A DNA stretch of 60,179 bases from an uncultured Dorea sp. (GTDB taxonomy: Bacteria; Bacillota; Clostridia; Lachnospirales; Lachnospiraceae). The translations under genes and the position numbers were made by a program. Where the stretch lies: contig CAJTVY010000018.1 of the NCBI GenBank assembly GCA_910579925.1, positions 1-60,179 on the forward strand, read 5' to 3'. Shown here in pieces: positions 43,039 through 51,095 of the stretch (position 1 is the first letter of the stretch; every line of letters starts with the position of its first letter). Under the pieces are notes generated by a model, which saw only the letters and a list, made by a program, of their open reading frames with translations, had not been told where the DNA came from and searched no databases.

Positions 43039-43358
43039 ACAGATATCCCTCCCTCAAACAAATGATTAATCTTACTGGAATAGTTCTTCCATTCTGTCCG
43101 GTACAGATCCATCTGTGCCGTGCCCTTCACCGTTATCTTATAATAGCGTCGGTTCCGTCCGTCGATCTGCCTGTCGTATACTTCCAGACATTCATCCTTC
43201 TGGAGTCTCCGCAGTACAGGGTACAACGTGGATTCCGATACTTCGATTGTCGTCCTGACATCCTGAGTAATCTTGTATCCGTAGGTTCCTTCTTTCTCCC
43301 GGGATACGACCGCCAGTACGATAGCGTCAAGGAGGGCTGCTCCGGTGTTAAATACCAT
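43035..43358 (-). CDS. PadR-family transcriptional regulator
   Basis: 107 aa. Winged helix with LDAIVLAVVSREKEGTYGYK, ESTLYPVLRRLQKDECLEVY and NRRYYKITVKG. The start is the ATG at 43358, behind AAAGGAGTGAG; a longer frame would run into the promoter. It heads the DUF1700-DUF4097-PspC operon and likely represses it via the palindrome at 43414-43436. Confidence 0.94.
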   Translation of the reverse strand: MVFNTGAALLDAIVLAVVSREKEGTYGYKITQDVRTTIEVSESTLYPVLRRLQKDECLEVYDRQIDGRNRRYYKITVKGTAQMDLYRTEWKNYSSKINHLFEGGISV

Positions 43359-43413
43359 GTTCTCACTCCTTTGCTCTAATAATATAATATCTACACAATA
43401 TTGTTTTGATACC

Positions 43414-43445
43414 CATATTATATGTTGTATAATATGATTTGTCAA
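43414..43445 (-). promoter_or_regulatory. padR operon promoter with palindromic operator
   Basis: Full-consensus promoter TTGACA (43445-43440), 17 bp, TATAAT (43422-43417) on the minus strand. A perfect 9-bp inverted repeat CATATTATA-N5-TATAATATG (43414-43436) covers the -10 and spacer, where PadR repressors bind. Confidence 0.88.
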
Positions 43446-43531
43446 CCCATATTATAAAAAAATATTTTTCTGTAACTTGTCTATCCGACTGCTCCATGTT
43501 AAACTAATTATAATCTGAAAGGAGAAAAACC

Positions 43532-44191
43532 ATGGCTGAAAAAAGCGTATCCCTTGCCACACAGGCATACGATAAAATTAAAGAAAAAATTCTCAATCTG
43601 ACCTATCCTCCTGGCATGCCGCTCACGGAAGCCATGCTGACCGCCGAACTTAGCATGAGCCGAAGCCCTGTCAGAGCAGCCATCCAGATGCTGCAGGCCG
43701 AGGGGCTGATCGTGTCCGACTATTATAAATCTATGACTGTGCGGGAAATTACAGACAAGGATATTAATGAACTATATCAGATCAGGGAACTGTTAGAAGG
43801 AGCTGCTTTCCGTCTGATCTTTTCCTCAGGACGCAATGAAGAATATTCTTACCGCCTTGAAGAGAAGATCGTCCGTATGGCTGCCGCTTCCGATGACATA
43901 TATGAATGGGAAGTTGCCGATACCGCCATGCACATGGAGATCATCAGCATTTTTGAAAATGATCGTATTAACAGAATTTATGAAAATAATCTATGTGAAC
44001 TGATCCGCATCGGCCAGTTTTCCGTCAGAAACGGAATGGAAATTACAAGAACAAATGAGAATCTGAAGAAGATGATCGAATATATGAGAAAAGGAGATGC
44101 CGAAGAATCCTTCGCCATCCTGAAAGCCGATCATTTTGAGATCGGACGGAACAGTGCATTAAGGGCAGAGCGCATTGGACATGTAACATAA
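43532..44191 (+). CDS. GntR-family regulator (FadR/FCD type)
   Basis: 219 aa. N-terminal wHTH (AYDKIKEKILNLTYPPGMPL, LTAELSMSRSPVRAAIQMLQ) and an all-helical FCD ligand domain from about 80. AAAGGAG precedes the ATG. FCD regulators usually control uptake or breakdown of organic or amino acids. The nearest catabolic genes are the hydroxyproline dehydratase pair 2-5 kb away; a link is possible but unproven. Confidence 0.93.
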   Translation: MAEKSVSLATQAYDKIKEKILNLTYPPGMPLTEAMLTAELSMSRSPVRAAIQMLQAEGLIVSDYYKSMTVREITDKDINELYQIRELLEGAAFRLIFSSGRNEEYSYRLEEKIVRMAAASDDIYEWEVADTAMHMEIISIFENDRINRIYENNLCELIRIGQFSVRNGMEITRTNENLKKMIEYMRKGDAEESFAILKADHFEIGRNSALRAERIGHVT

Positions 44192-44234
44192 AGAAAGAAT
44201 ATATGTCCAGATCCGCCGGCTCTTCAAAAGTTAC

Positions 44235-44927
44235 CTACCATTTCCGAAGCTTTGCCGACGGAACCTCTTTCTTTACGATTTCCAACGCCTGTTCCATAAT
44301 ACAGTCATTATACTTATGAAGCCCCTTTCGGATCACATGTTCTGAATTCAGAAATCTTTGAAGATAATACCGTTCTGCTTTCCCAATCCATCTTCCGATT
44401 GATTCAAAGTCAGACCTCTGATGAAACTCAAGAACAACTGTGGTACAGAATTCATAGGATACATTCCCGCCAAGCAGAAATTCCACGCTCTTATTTACAT
44501 TATCAATATCATATCCCTGAATTCCCACCGTCTTCCCATAACTTTCCCGGGAATTCTTGATATCCATGGCAACATAGCTGATAAGCCCCTCTGAGACAAG
44601 ACGCCTTAACTTATCCGGGAAACTTCCATTCGTCTCAATCTTGACCTCATACCCCAGATCTGCAACTTGTCTTAGAAAATCTTCTACGCCATGCTGGATC
44701 AGCGGCTCGCCGCCTGTCAGACACACGCCGTTAAGGATACCTTGATATTTCTTAAGAAACGCATATATTTCCTCCACCGGAATATTCTGATTCTCATGGG
44801 TATCCATGACCAGCGGCTTATAATAGCAGTATGGACAGCGAAAATTGCAGCCTGCCGTGAAAATCGTGCAGGCCATCTTCCCTGGATAATCTAATAACGA
44901 AAACTTCTTCAGGCCCTGTATTACCAT
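44235..44927 (-). CDS. Radical-SAM activase, anaerobic ribonucleotide reductase type (NrdG2-like)
   Basis: 230 aa. It starts MVIQGLKKFSLLDYPGKMAC, then the radical-SAM cluster motif CNFRCPYC near residue 27 and the SAM-binding GVCLTGGEPLIQHG. This matches the NrdG2 subfamily, which activates anaerobic (class III) ribonucleotide reductase; no nrdD lies in the window. It converges with the GntR gene and follows the TetR gene. Confidence 0.85.
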   Translation of the reverse strand: MVIQGLKKFSLLDYPGKMACTIFTAGCNFRCPYCYYKPLVMDTHENQNIPVEEIYAFLKKYQGILNGVCLTGGEPLIQHGVEDFLRQVADLGYEVKIETNGSFPDKLRRLVSEGLISYVAMDIKNSRESYGKTVGIQGYDIDNVNKSVEFLLGGNVSYEFCTTVVLEFHQRSDFESIGRWIGKAERYYLQRFLNSEHVIRKGLHKYNDCIMEQALEIVKKEVPSAKLRKW

Positions 44928-44959
44928 ACGGTCAGCCTCCTTTTTACGTTTCTTATGAA

Positions 44960-45544
44960 CTAAGCTTTAAAATGTTCCATCATATACGGCATACACTCTC
45001 TGCTGTACTGTCCCAGCGAATACTCTCCCTTGTTCAGACACCAGTCCGACACCAGGGCACGTTCACACATGGCATAATACCGTGTGATTTCGCTTGCCGC
45101 CACATCCCTGCGTATCTGGCCCCGCTTCTGTCCTTCCTCCACAATCCGGTAAAGCAGCCTGTAATAATTACGGTTACGATCCAGCAGATGACTCTGCTTC
45201 TCTGAAACAAGCTGCGTAGAGTACAGGGAAGCCAGCAGGTCGATCTGAATCTTCTCCTCCATCATAGTATGCATTTCATAATTCAGATATAATAGTTTGT
45301 AGAAACTATTCATCTCGGGATCCATTTTTGCCTCTAGTTCTTCATAATAGTCATCCAGAATCATGGAAAGCGTATTCAGAAGTTCATCCTTTGTACTGAA
45401 ATAATAATAAAAAGAACCTTTAGATGTCCCGGACAACCCGATAATATCATCCACTGTAGTGCCATTATATCCCTTTTCATAAAACAACTGCCACGCTGCA
45501 GAGACAATCCGGCTTTTTACACTCTTTTTATCCTTCTTTTCCAT
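44960..45544 (-). CDS. TetR/AcrR-family transcriptional regulator
   Basis: 194 aa. N-terminal HTH (YNGTTVDDIIGLSGTSKGSF, YYYFSTKDELL), then a helical ligand domain. It sits between acylphosphatase and the NrdG2-like gene. Targets unknown; the 12-bp repeats before the hydroxyproline genes or the palindrome before the RND gene could be its sites, but neither is shown. Confidence 0.93.
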   Translation of the reverse strand: MEKKDKKSVKSRIVSAAWQLFYEKGYNGTTVDDIIGLSGTSKGSFYYYFSTKDELLNTLSMILDDYYEELEAKMDPEMNSFYKLLYLNYEMHTMMEEKIQIDLLASLYSTQLVSEKQSHLLDRNRNYYRLLYRIVEEGQKRGQIRRDVAASEITRYYAMCERALVSDWCLNKGEYSLGQYSRECMPYMMEHFKA

Positions 45545-45591
45545 ACTGTTCTCCTATTCTTCTGATATTTTCATTTCTCCTGTACACTACA

Positions 45592-45861
45592 CTAGCGAAC
45601 GCCAAAATGGCTCTCCTCAACCAGCGGAATCTCTTCCTGATCAATCCAGTCAATAGAAATATACGTCCCCCTGTTCAGTCCTTCCATCATCTTGTGAATC
45701 ATGGCCTCCCGGCCCTGTACTTCCATCTGTACCGTGCCGTCATATTCATTTCGGACCCACCCGGTCAGTCCCAGAGAACCGGCCAGATGTTTCGCAGTAT
45801 ACCGGAATCCTACCCCCTGTACTCTGCCATGAAAAACCAGTCGTTTTCGTATCTCTGCCAT
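45592..45861 (-). CDS. acyP: Acylphosphatase
   Basis: 89 aa, full length. Signature FHGRVQGVGFRYTAKHLAG, with the catalytic Arg in GVGFRY, and the Asn in TGWVRNEYDGTVQMEVQG. Hydrolyses acyl phosphates. Ends ESHFGVR. Confidence 0.96.
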   Translation of the reverse strand: MAEIRKRLVFHGRVQGVGFRYTAKHLAGSLGLTGWVRNEYDGTVQMEVQGREAMIHKMMEGLNRGTYISIDWIDQEEIPLVEESHFGVR

Positions 45862-45939
45862 CGTATCACCACATTTCCATTCACACTTTACATCATTGTA
45901 AGTGTTTTTTGTCAGAAAAGCAAGTAAAAGGTCGCTTCG

Positions 45940-45973
45940 AAAAATAAGGATGAGGAACTCACATTCCCCATCC
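45940..45973 (-). terminator. hypD terminator
   Basis: GGATGGGGAA (45973-45964) pairs with TTCCTCATCC (45957-45948), one G-U, then TTATTTTTCG on the minus strand. Intrinsic terminator 15 bp after the hypD stop. Confidence 0.88.
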
Positions 45974-45988
45974 CGCTAAAGCCGCTCT

Positions 45989-48364
45989 TTAGTTAAAATT
46001 CTGCTCCGTTCTCTCAATAATCTCATCCTGGAGAGGTTTGCTTAAATTGCGGAAGAAATCGCTGTATCCGGCCACGCGTACGATCAGATCCTTATATTCT
46101 TCCGGATTCTTCTGCGCCTCGATCAGTGTCTGCCGGTCGATCACATTAAACTGAATATGATGTCCATCCATGGAGAAATAAGACCGGATCAGACTGGCCA
46201 TATGATCAAGCCCTTCCTCTCCTGCAACCACGTCCGGCGTAAACTTCTGATTCAGAAGGGTTCCCGCCGTCGCCAGATGGTCCATCTTTGCACAAGACTT
46301 TATGACTGCCGTAGGGCCGTTGGTATCTGCGGACTTTTCCGGAGAAATACCTTCGGAAACCGGCTTATGAGCCTTTCTTCCATTGGGCGTTGCAAGGATC
46401 ACGTCGCCAAAGTATACATGGCAGGTGGTCGGCAGCATATCCACACCGTACTTTCCGCCCTTCATATTCGGACGGCCTGTAATAGAACTTCTGTAAAGTT
46501 CAAATACCTCCTGCATGATATCATCCGCATAATCATCGTCATTCCCGTACTTTGGCGTCTTATCATGTACCATACGGTAAATCCTGTCATATCCTTCATA
46601 ATCATGTTCCATGGCCTCGATCAATTCTTCCATGGTAAAATTCTGCTGATCAAACACATTGTATTTTACAGCCGCAAGGCAGTCGGTCACTGTACCGATA
46701 CCCACGCCCTGGATATAGTTCGTGTTGTATCTGGCTCCGCCCGCATTGTAATCCTTTGCATTGGAAATACAGTCGTTCGTTACAACAGAAAGACACGGCG
46801 CCGGCATCTCCTGTGCATAAAGCTGCTCGATCACATTGTTTCCGCGGATCTTGATATTTACAATATAGGCAAGCTGCTTCTTAAATGCCTCCCACAAATC
46901 CTCATAGGTCTTGAAATCCTTCGCATACCCCAGTTTCAGCCCGATCTGTTTCCCGGAATACTGGTCGAACCCATTGAACAGAGTCAGCTGAAACACCTTC
47001 GGAATATTCAGATATCCGGTAAGAATATAAGCCTCGCTGCCCCATGCGCCCGTCTCCACGCATCCGGAAGAGCCGCCCCGCCTTGCATCTTCAAGGTTCT
47101 TTCCTGCATTGATCAGTTCCATAATCTGTGCCTCCGTATTATAAAACGCCGGCTGCCCCCATCCTTTTCGGGAAACCTCGCAGGCTCTCTTAAGGAATTT
47201 CACAGGAGTCTTTTTACTGATCGTCACATTAGAGTTTGGCTGTACCAGTTTCATCTCGTCCATACAGTCCAGAATCAGATAACTGACATTGTTCACACCG
47301 TTTCTACCGTCCGGCGTCACACCGCCTGTATTGATATTCGCAAAATCCGTATAAGTCGCACTCTCCTTTAAAGTAATTCCGACCTTCACCGGAGCCGGCT
47401 GATTGTAGAATTTCACCCACAGACACTCTAAGAGTTCAAGCGCCTTTTCGTCGTCTAAAATTCCCTCTTCTACATCTTTCTCATAATATGGATTTAAATG
47501 CTGGTCAAGTCTTCCCGGACTGAATGCATCCCAGGGATTCAGCTCAGTGGTAACGGCAAGGTGTGTAAACCAGTATAACTGGATTGCCTGCCAGTAAGTC
47601 TCTGGCTTATGTGCCGGAACCACCTCAAGATTTGCCGCAATCTGAAAAAGTTCCTCTTTTCGCGTCTCATCCGTCTCCTTTTCCGCCATCTCAAGCGCAA
47701 GTTTATGGTAACGCTCTCCAAGAATAATCACTGCGTCACAGGAAATGTCCATCGCCTTCAGTTCTTCACATTTATTTACCGCTTCCGGATCATTGATATA
47801 ATCCAGTTCCTCCATGGTCTTATGTATCTTCTCCTTGTAATCCATGTATCCAGTGGTAAATACCTGCTGGCCGCCGCAAGTATGCCCGGGTCCCCTCTGC
47901 TCCATAAACTCCGTAAACATACCTGCACTGTAACATTCGTGCCATTCCTGCGTCATCCTTGCAAGAATCTTCTCCCTCATGCTCCTTCCTGTCCAATAGG
48001 GGATGATTTCTTCTGCCTGGAGTCTTCGGTCTTCCTCCGTAGTGTGGAAGGATACCAGTTTTCGTTCGCTCATCACCGTCATATCTTCTACACTGTGGCA
48101 GCACAATTCAGGGAATGTGGGGGACGCCTGGGGATCTCTGCCCTTCTCGCCTACAATCAGTTCACCTTCTCCCAGGTACAGTGTTTTCTTCGAAAAATAC
48201 TCCTTGAGAACCATGGCCCTCATCACCGGAATAGAATATTTTCCATCATTTTCTTTATAGAAATCCGTCTCAATCTTTGCCCTCTCCAGGTCGATATGTA
48301 CCGGTGTCGTCACACTGAGTTCCCGAAGTTTCTGAATTCTTTCATTCATACCACGCTTTGCCAT
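45989..48364 (-). CDS. hypD: trans-4-Hydroxy-L-proline dehydratase (glycyl radical enzyme)
   Basis: 791 aa. It should dehydrate trans-4-hydroxy-L-proline to pyrroline-5-carboxylate (HypD here is the glycyl radical enzyme, not the hydrogenase maturation factor). The radical loop VRVAGYSDFF has Gly766; the thiyl Cys435 and Glu437 lie in GCVETGAWG. From memory of the Clostridioides enzyme, its key residues His160, Asp278, Ser334, Asp339, Phe340, Cys434, Glu436, Tyr450, Thr645 and Gly765 are all present here, each shifted by one (161, 279, 335, 340, 341, 435, 437, 451, 646, 766). The whole pocket therefore looks conserved. The activase is encoded just upstream with a 6-bp gap. proC, which reduces the product to proline, is not nearby. 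Confidence 0.88.
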   Translation of the reverse strand: MAKRGMNERIQKLRELSVTTPVHIDLERAKIETDFYKENDGKYSIPVMRAMVLKEYFSKKTLYLGEGELIVGEKGRDPQASPTFPELCCHSVEDMTVMSERKLVSFHTTEEDRRLQAEEIIPYWTGRSMREKILARMTQEWHECYSAGMFTEFMEQRGPGHTCGGQQVFTTGYMDYKEKIHKTMEELDYINDPEAVNKCEELKAMDISCDAVIILGERYHKLALEMAEKETDETRKEELFQIAANLEVVPAHKPETYWQAIQLYWFTHLAVTTELNPWDAFSPGRLDQHLNPYYEKDVEEGILDDEKALELLECLWVKFYNQPAPVKVGITLKESATYTDFANINTGGVTPDGRNGVNNVSYLILDCMDEMKLVQPNSNVTISKKTPVKFLKRACEVSRKGWGQPAFYNTEAQIMELINAGKNLEDARRGGSSGCVETGAWGSEAYILTGYLNIPKVFQLTLFNGFDQYSGKQIGLKLGYAKDFKTYEDLWEAFKKQLAYIVNIKIRGNNVIEQLYAQEMPAPCLSVVTNDCISNAKDYNAGGARYNTNYIQGVGIGTVTDCLAAVKYNVFDQQNFTMEELIEAMEHDYEGYDRIYRMVHDKTPKYGNDDDYADDIMQEVFELYRSSITGRPNMKGGKYGVDMLPTTCHVYFGDVILATPNGRKAHKPVSEGISPEKSADTNGPTAVIKSCAKMDHLATAGTLLNQKFTPDVVAGEEGLDHMASLIRSYFSMDGHHIQFNVIDRQTLIEAQKNPEEYKDLIVRVAGYSDFFRNLSKPLQDEIIERTEQNFN

Positions 48365-48370
48365 GTCTTT

Positions 48371-49279
48371 TTAACCTCCTATTTTTGTGTTCTGGAATCC
48401 GGCCTCCTGGAAGAGCCGGACAAACTCTTCCATTTCCGCCTGATCTGGTGCATGTAAATCTGTTCCCTTGTATTCCATATCCAGCTTCGGATACTTGCCG
48501 CTTCCTGTATCGTGATAAGGCAGCAGGTTGATCTGAGGCGGACGAATATCGTGTTTCTTAAGAAACATTATTATTTCTTTCATATTCTTTTCATTACCGT
48601 TCACTTCCCGGATCACTGGGATTCGTATATAGAGCCTTGCGCCGTCCCTGGCAAGACGCACCAGATTCTCAAGGATCAGCTCATTGTCCACACCCATATA
48701 CTGACTGTGGATTTCCGGGTCCATAACCTTCACGTCATAGAGAAATGTATCCACATATGGCAGAAGCGCCTGGAACTTCTCGTAAGGAACATAGCCGCAG
48801 GTGTCTATCGTAAGGGTAATCTCCTGGCGATGCAGTTCTCTCGCAACGGCCAGGAGATAATTAAGATCCATCGTCATGGCCTCCCCGCCGGAAAATGTCA
48901 CGCCTCCGCCGGAATCCTCATAAAAAATCTGATCTTTCATCAGTTCCTTCACAAGTTCTTTTACCGTATATTCACGCCCGATAACCTCACGGATTCCTAC
49001 CGGACAGACCGTCTCGCATCTGCCGCATACAGTACACATTTTCCGGTTGACAGAAGGCTTTCTCTCTTTCAGAGTCAGAGCATTCGAAGGACAGGCGTTC
49101 ACACAGGCCCCGCAGCCTGTACATTTCTCCGGGTCGTACTGAATCTCCCTTTCATATCTCTGAGTCTCCGGGTTATGGCACCATTCGCAATTCAGCGGAC
49201 AGCCTTTGAAAAACACAGACGTACGAATTCCATCGCCGTCATGGACAGAAAACTTCTGTATATTCGTAATATTCTTCAT
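48371..49279 (-). CDS. Glycyl-radical-enzyme activating enzyme (for HypD)
   Basis: 302 aa. Radical-SAM motif CPLNCEWCHNPE near residue 30, and two ferredoxin-type cluster motifs CTGCGACVNACP and CTVCGRCETVCP, typical of the clostridial activases. The GGE motif is in VTFSGGEAM. It installs the glycyl radical on the enzyme encoded next. The start is the ATG at 49279, behind GAGAGG; a GTG five codons earlier is less likely. Equivalent to the HypE activase of the hyp cluster. Confidence 0.93.
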   Translation of the reverse strand: MKNITNIQKFSVHDGDGIRTSVFFKGCPLNCEWCHNPETQRYEREIQYDPEKCTGCGACVNACPSNALTLKERKPSVNRKMCTVCGRCETVCPVGIREVIGREYTVKELVKELMKDQIFYEDSGGGVTFSGGEAMTMDLNYLLAVARELHRQEITLTIDTCGYVPYEKFQALLPYVDTFLYDVKVMDPEIHSQYMGVDNELILENLVRLARDGARLYIRIPVIREVNGNEKNMKEIIMFLKKHDIRPPQINLLPYHDTGSGKYPKLDMEYKGTDLHAPDQAEMEEFVRLFQEAGFQNTKIGG

Positions 49280-49326
49280 CTTATATCCTCTCACATACCG
49301 CAGCCACTTCTTCTGTCTTGATTTCC

Positions 49327-49370
49327 ATTATAAATAGCAGTTTAGACTATAGTTTAGACTATAGTTTAAA
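49327..49370 (-). promoter_or_regulatory. hyp operon promoter with tandem 12-bp repeats
   Basis: A TATAAT -10 (49332-49327) is preceded by AGTTTAGACTAT repeated twice, plus a partial third copy (plus-strand 49339-49350, 49351-49362, 49363-49370). The repeats cover -20 to -45 and contain the palindromic ACTATAGT. No good -35, so an activator or repressor site is likely. The 49371-49522 spacer holds nothing else I can name. Confidence 0.65.
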
Positions 49371-49522
49371 TATATCACTCTGTTACTATTTTGTCAATAA
49401 ATTCTGCCTGTTTAAAAAGAAAGTAAATATGCTGATTTTGACCATAAAAAACAGCGATTCAACCAGATCTTCGTATTGAACCGCCGTCTATGCCGACCAT
49501 TATATCATTCATTTTCCTCAAC

Positions 49523-50467
49523 TTAAAACCCTGTATACATCCCCGGCAGATCAAACAGAGAAATCTGAACATCCCTCCCCGACACCGCCGCCCGTTCCGT
49601 AATTACTTCATCCCCCCGGACATGCCCCACCAGAAGCGGCGAATCCGGGTCATGAGACTCATACTTGTTCCTTGCATTCTCCTGGCTTCCGGTGGCATAA
49701 CAATACCGGCACCCATGGATGCAGGTGTGATAGATACCGATATCTACACTCTCCACACACCGGCATTCCTTACGCTGCCCCGGATCCTTCTTAAGATCCA
49801 GCCGATACCCTGTCAGACTGCGGATCCTGTCCCTGTCAATACAAGAACTATGCCCGATCCCGAACCTCTCAAGGTTCATCTTCTCCGCACAGGTAAACAG
49901 GGGAAGATGGTAATTCCTGGCAATCTTACTCAGTCCCCCGGCCAGCTTCAGAATCTCGCCTTCTGTAAGTTCCCGGAAAGGACTGCCCTTATAGGTATCT
50001 ACAAAACTAATGATACACCTGGCGGCAGCTTTCGCAAGCCACTTGCACATGATCTCAAATCGTTCCAGATGATAGGATATAGAATATTTCTCCGTAAGAA
50101 GAATCGGGTCAAACCGCCAGTCCATGCGCTCGCTTCCAAGCCGCTCGCTCATCATCAGAAATGTAGCCATGACATCCGACGTATCCGCCATATTTACTTC
50201 CATATCTTCCTCGTAATCCGTGATCGTTACCTGGAAATAATACTGATACCCCATCTCCTCGATCTCGCGCAGATAGGGAAGCATGGGCCTTGGGTTCTTC
50301 GTCCAGAATACGATACAGTCCACCGTCTCCGGCGACAGAGATACTCTCTTAATCTTCTTACGGTTATAGGGATTCGGAACCAGAACTTCCCCAGCTTTCA
50401 GACGGTTCACAAACCACTCCGGATATAACGCCGGAATATCTGTTCTTCTGCTTGCACTGATAATCAT
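49523..50467 (-). CDS. DUF1848-family protein
   Basis: 314 aa beginning MIISASRRTDIPALYPEW, which is diagnostic for DUF1848, followed by VDCIVFWTKNPRPMLPYL. Near the C terminus is a Cys cluster (KECRCVESVDIG, CIHGCRYCYA) that resembles a radical-SAM cluster motif placed at the unusual end. Function unknown. Not obviously linked to its neighbours. Confidence 0.9.
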   Translation of the reverse strand: MIISASRRTDIPALYPEWFVNRLKAGEVLVPNPYNRKKIKRVSLSPETVDCIVFWTKNPRPMLPYLREIEEMGYQYYFQVTITDYEEDMEVNMADTSDVMATFLMMSERLGSERMDWRFDPILLTEKYSISYHLERFEIMCKWLAKAAARCIISFVDTYKGSPFRELTEGEILKLAGGLSKIARNYHLPLFTCAEKMNLERFGIGHSSCIDRDRIRSLTGYRLDLKKDPGQRKECRCVESVDIGIYHTCIHGCRYCYATGSQENARNKYESHDPDSPLLVGHVRGDEVITERAAVSGRDVQISLFDLPGMYTGF

Positions 50468-50521
50468 CTCACATCCGTCCTTCTCACTCTGTTCTCAAAA
50501 TCCCTGCTGCTCCTTCCTCTC

Positions 50522-51073
50522 TTACATAGGCGGACAGCTTCCAAAGTTCTTCTCAATCAGCCTGCAATACTCCTCAAAAGGTTCCGCACCTTCAAAGGGT
50601 ATCCGCAGTACATCCCGGACTCCCTTATAATACCATCCGATAATATGCTTGTCCTTCATACGGAACCTGTTCCAGAGTTCCTCTCCCATGACCGGATAAT
50701 CCCGGTCAATGTCCCGCATATTAGACAGCTTATCCGCAAGCCCGATCATCTGCACATCCCTTGGTGCATTCCTCAGATGTTCAATCGTGCTCGTCTTCCT
50801 GTCTATCCATGACTTCGACTTATCCTCACTCTCCTGGGCAACGATTCTTGCTACCCGCTCCGAAAATTCCTGAGCCAGTACCCTCTGAGTCACCCCTTCA
50901 CAGTCTTCAATCGTGTCATGGAGTACCGCCGCGCTGATCACCTCCTCGTCTCCTGTCATAGTCGCCACAATATCCTTCACCTCCACCGGATGAACGATAT
51001 AAGGACGCCTCGTCCCCTTTCTGAACTGCCCTTCGTGTGCCCTAAATGCGAATTCGACCGCTCTGTCAATCAT
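50522..51073 (-). CDS. HD-domain phosphohydrolase, (p)ppGpp-hydrolase like
   Basis: 183 aa. HD metal motif in YIVHPVEV and AAVLHDTIEDC, then IGLADKLSNMRDIDRDY, as in stand-alone MESH1/SpoT-type hydrolases (no synthetase domain). The start is the ATG at 51073, behind AGAGGTAAG, so it overlaps no part of the RND gene. The extended frame to 51103 is possible. It may degrade alarmones. Confidence 0.85.
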   Translation of the reverse strand: MIDRAVEFAFRAHEGQFRKGTRRPYIVHPVEVKDIVATMTGDEEVISAAVLHDTIEDCEGVTQRVLAQEFSERVARIVAQESEDKSKSWIDRKTSTIEHLRNAPRDVQMIGLADKLSNMRDIDRDYPVMGEELWNRFRMKDKHIIGWYYKGVRDVLRIPFEGAEPFEEYCRLIEKNFGSCPPM

Positions 51074-51095
51074 ACTCTTACCTCTCTGAATGCCC

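Noticed and set aside
46157..47371. 404-codon plus-strand open frame
   Set aside because: Antisense to hypD; no family features or ribosome site.
49339..49370. Tandem 12-bp repeats as a CRISPR array
   Set aside because: No spacers, units too short, no cas genes; placement over a promoter fits an operator.
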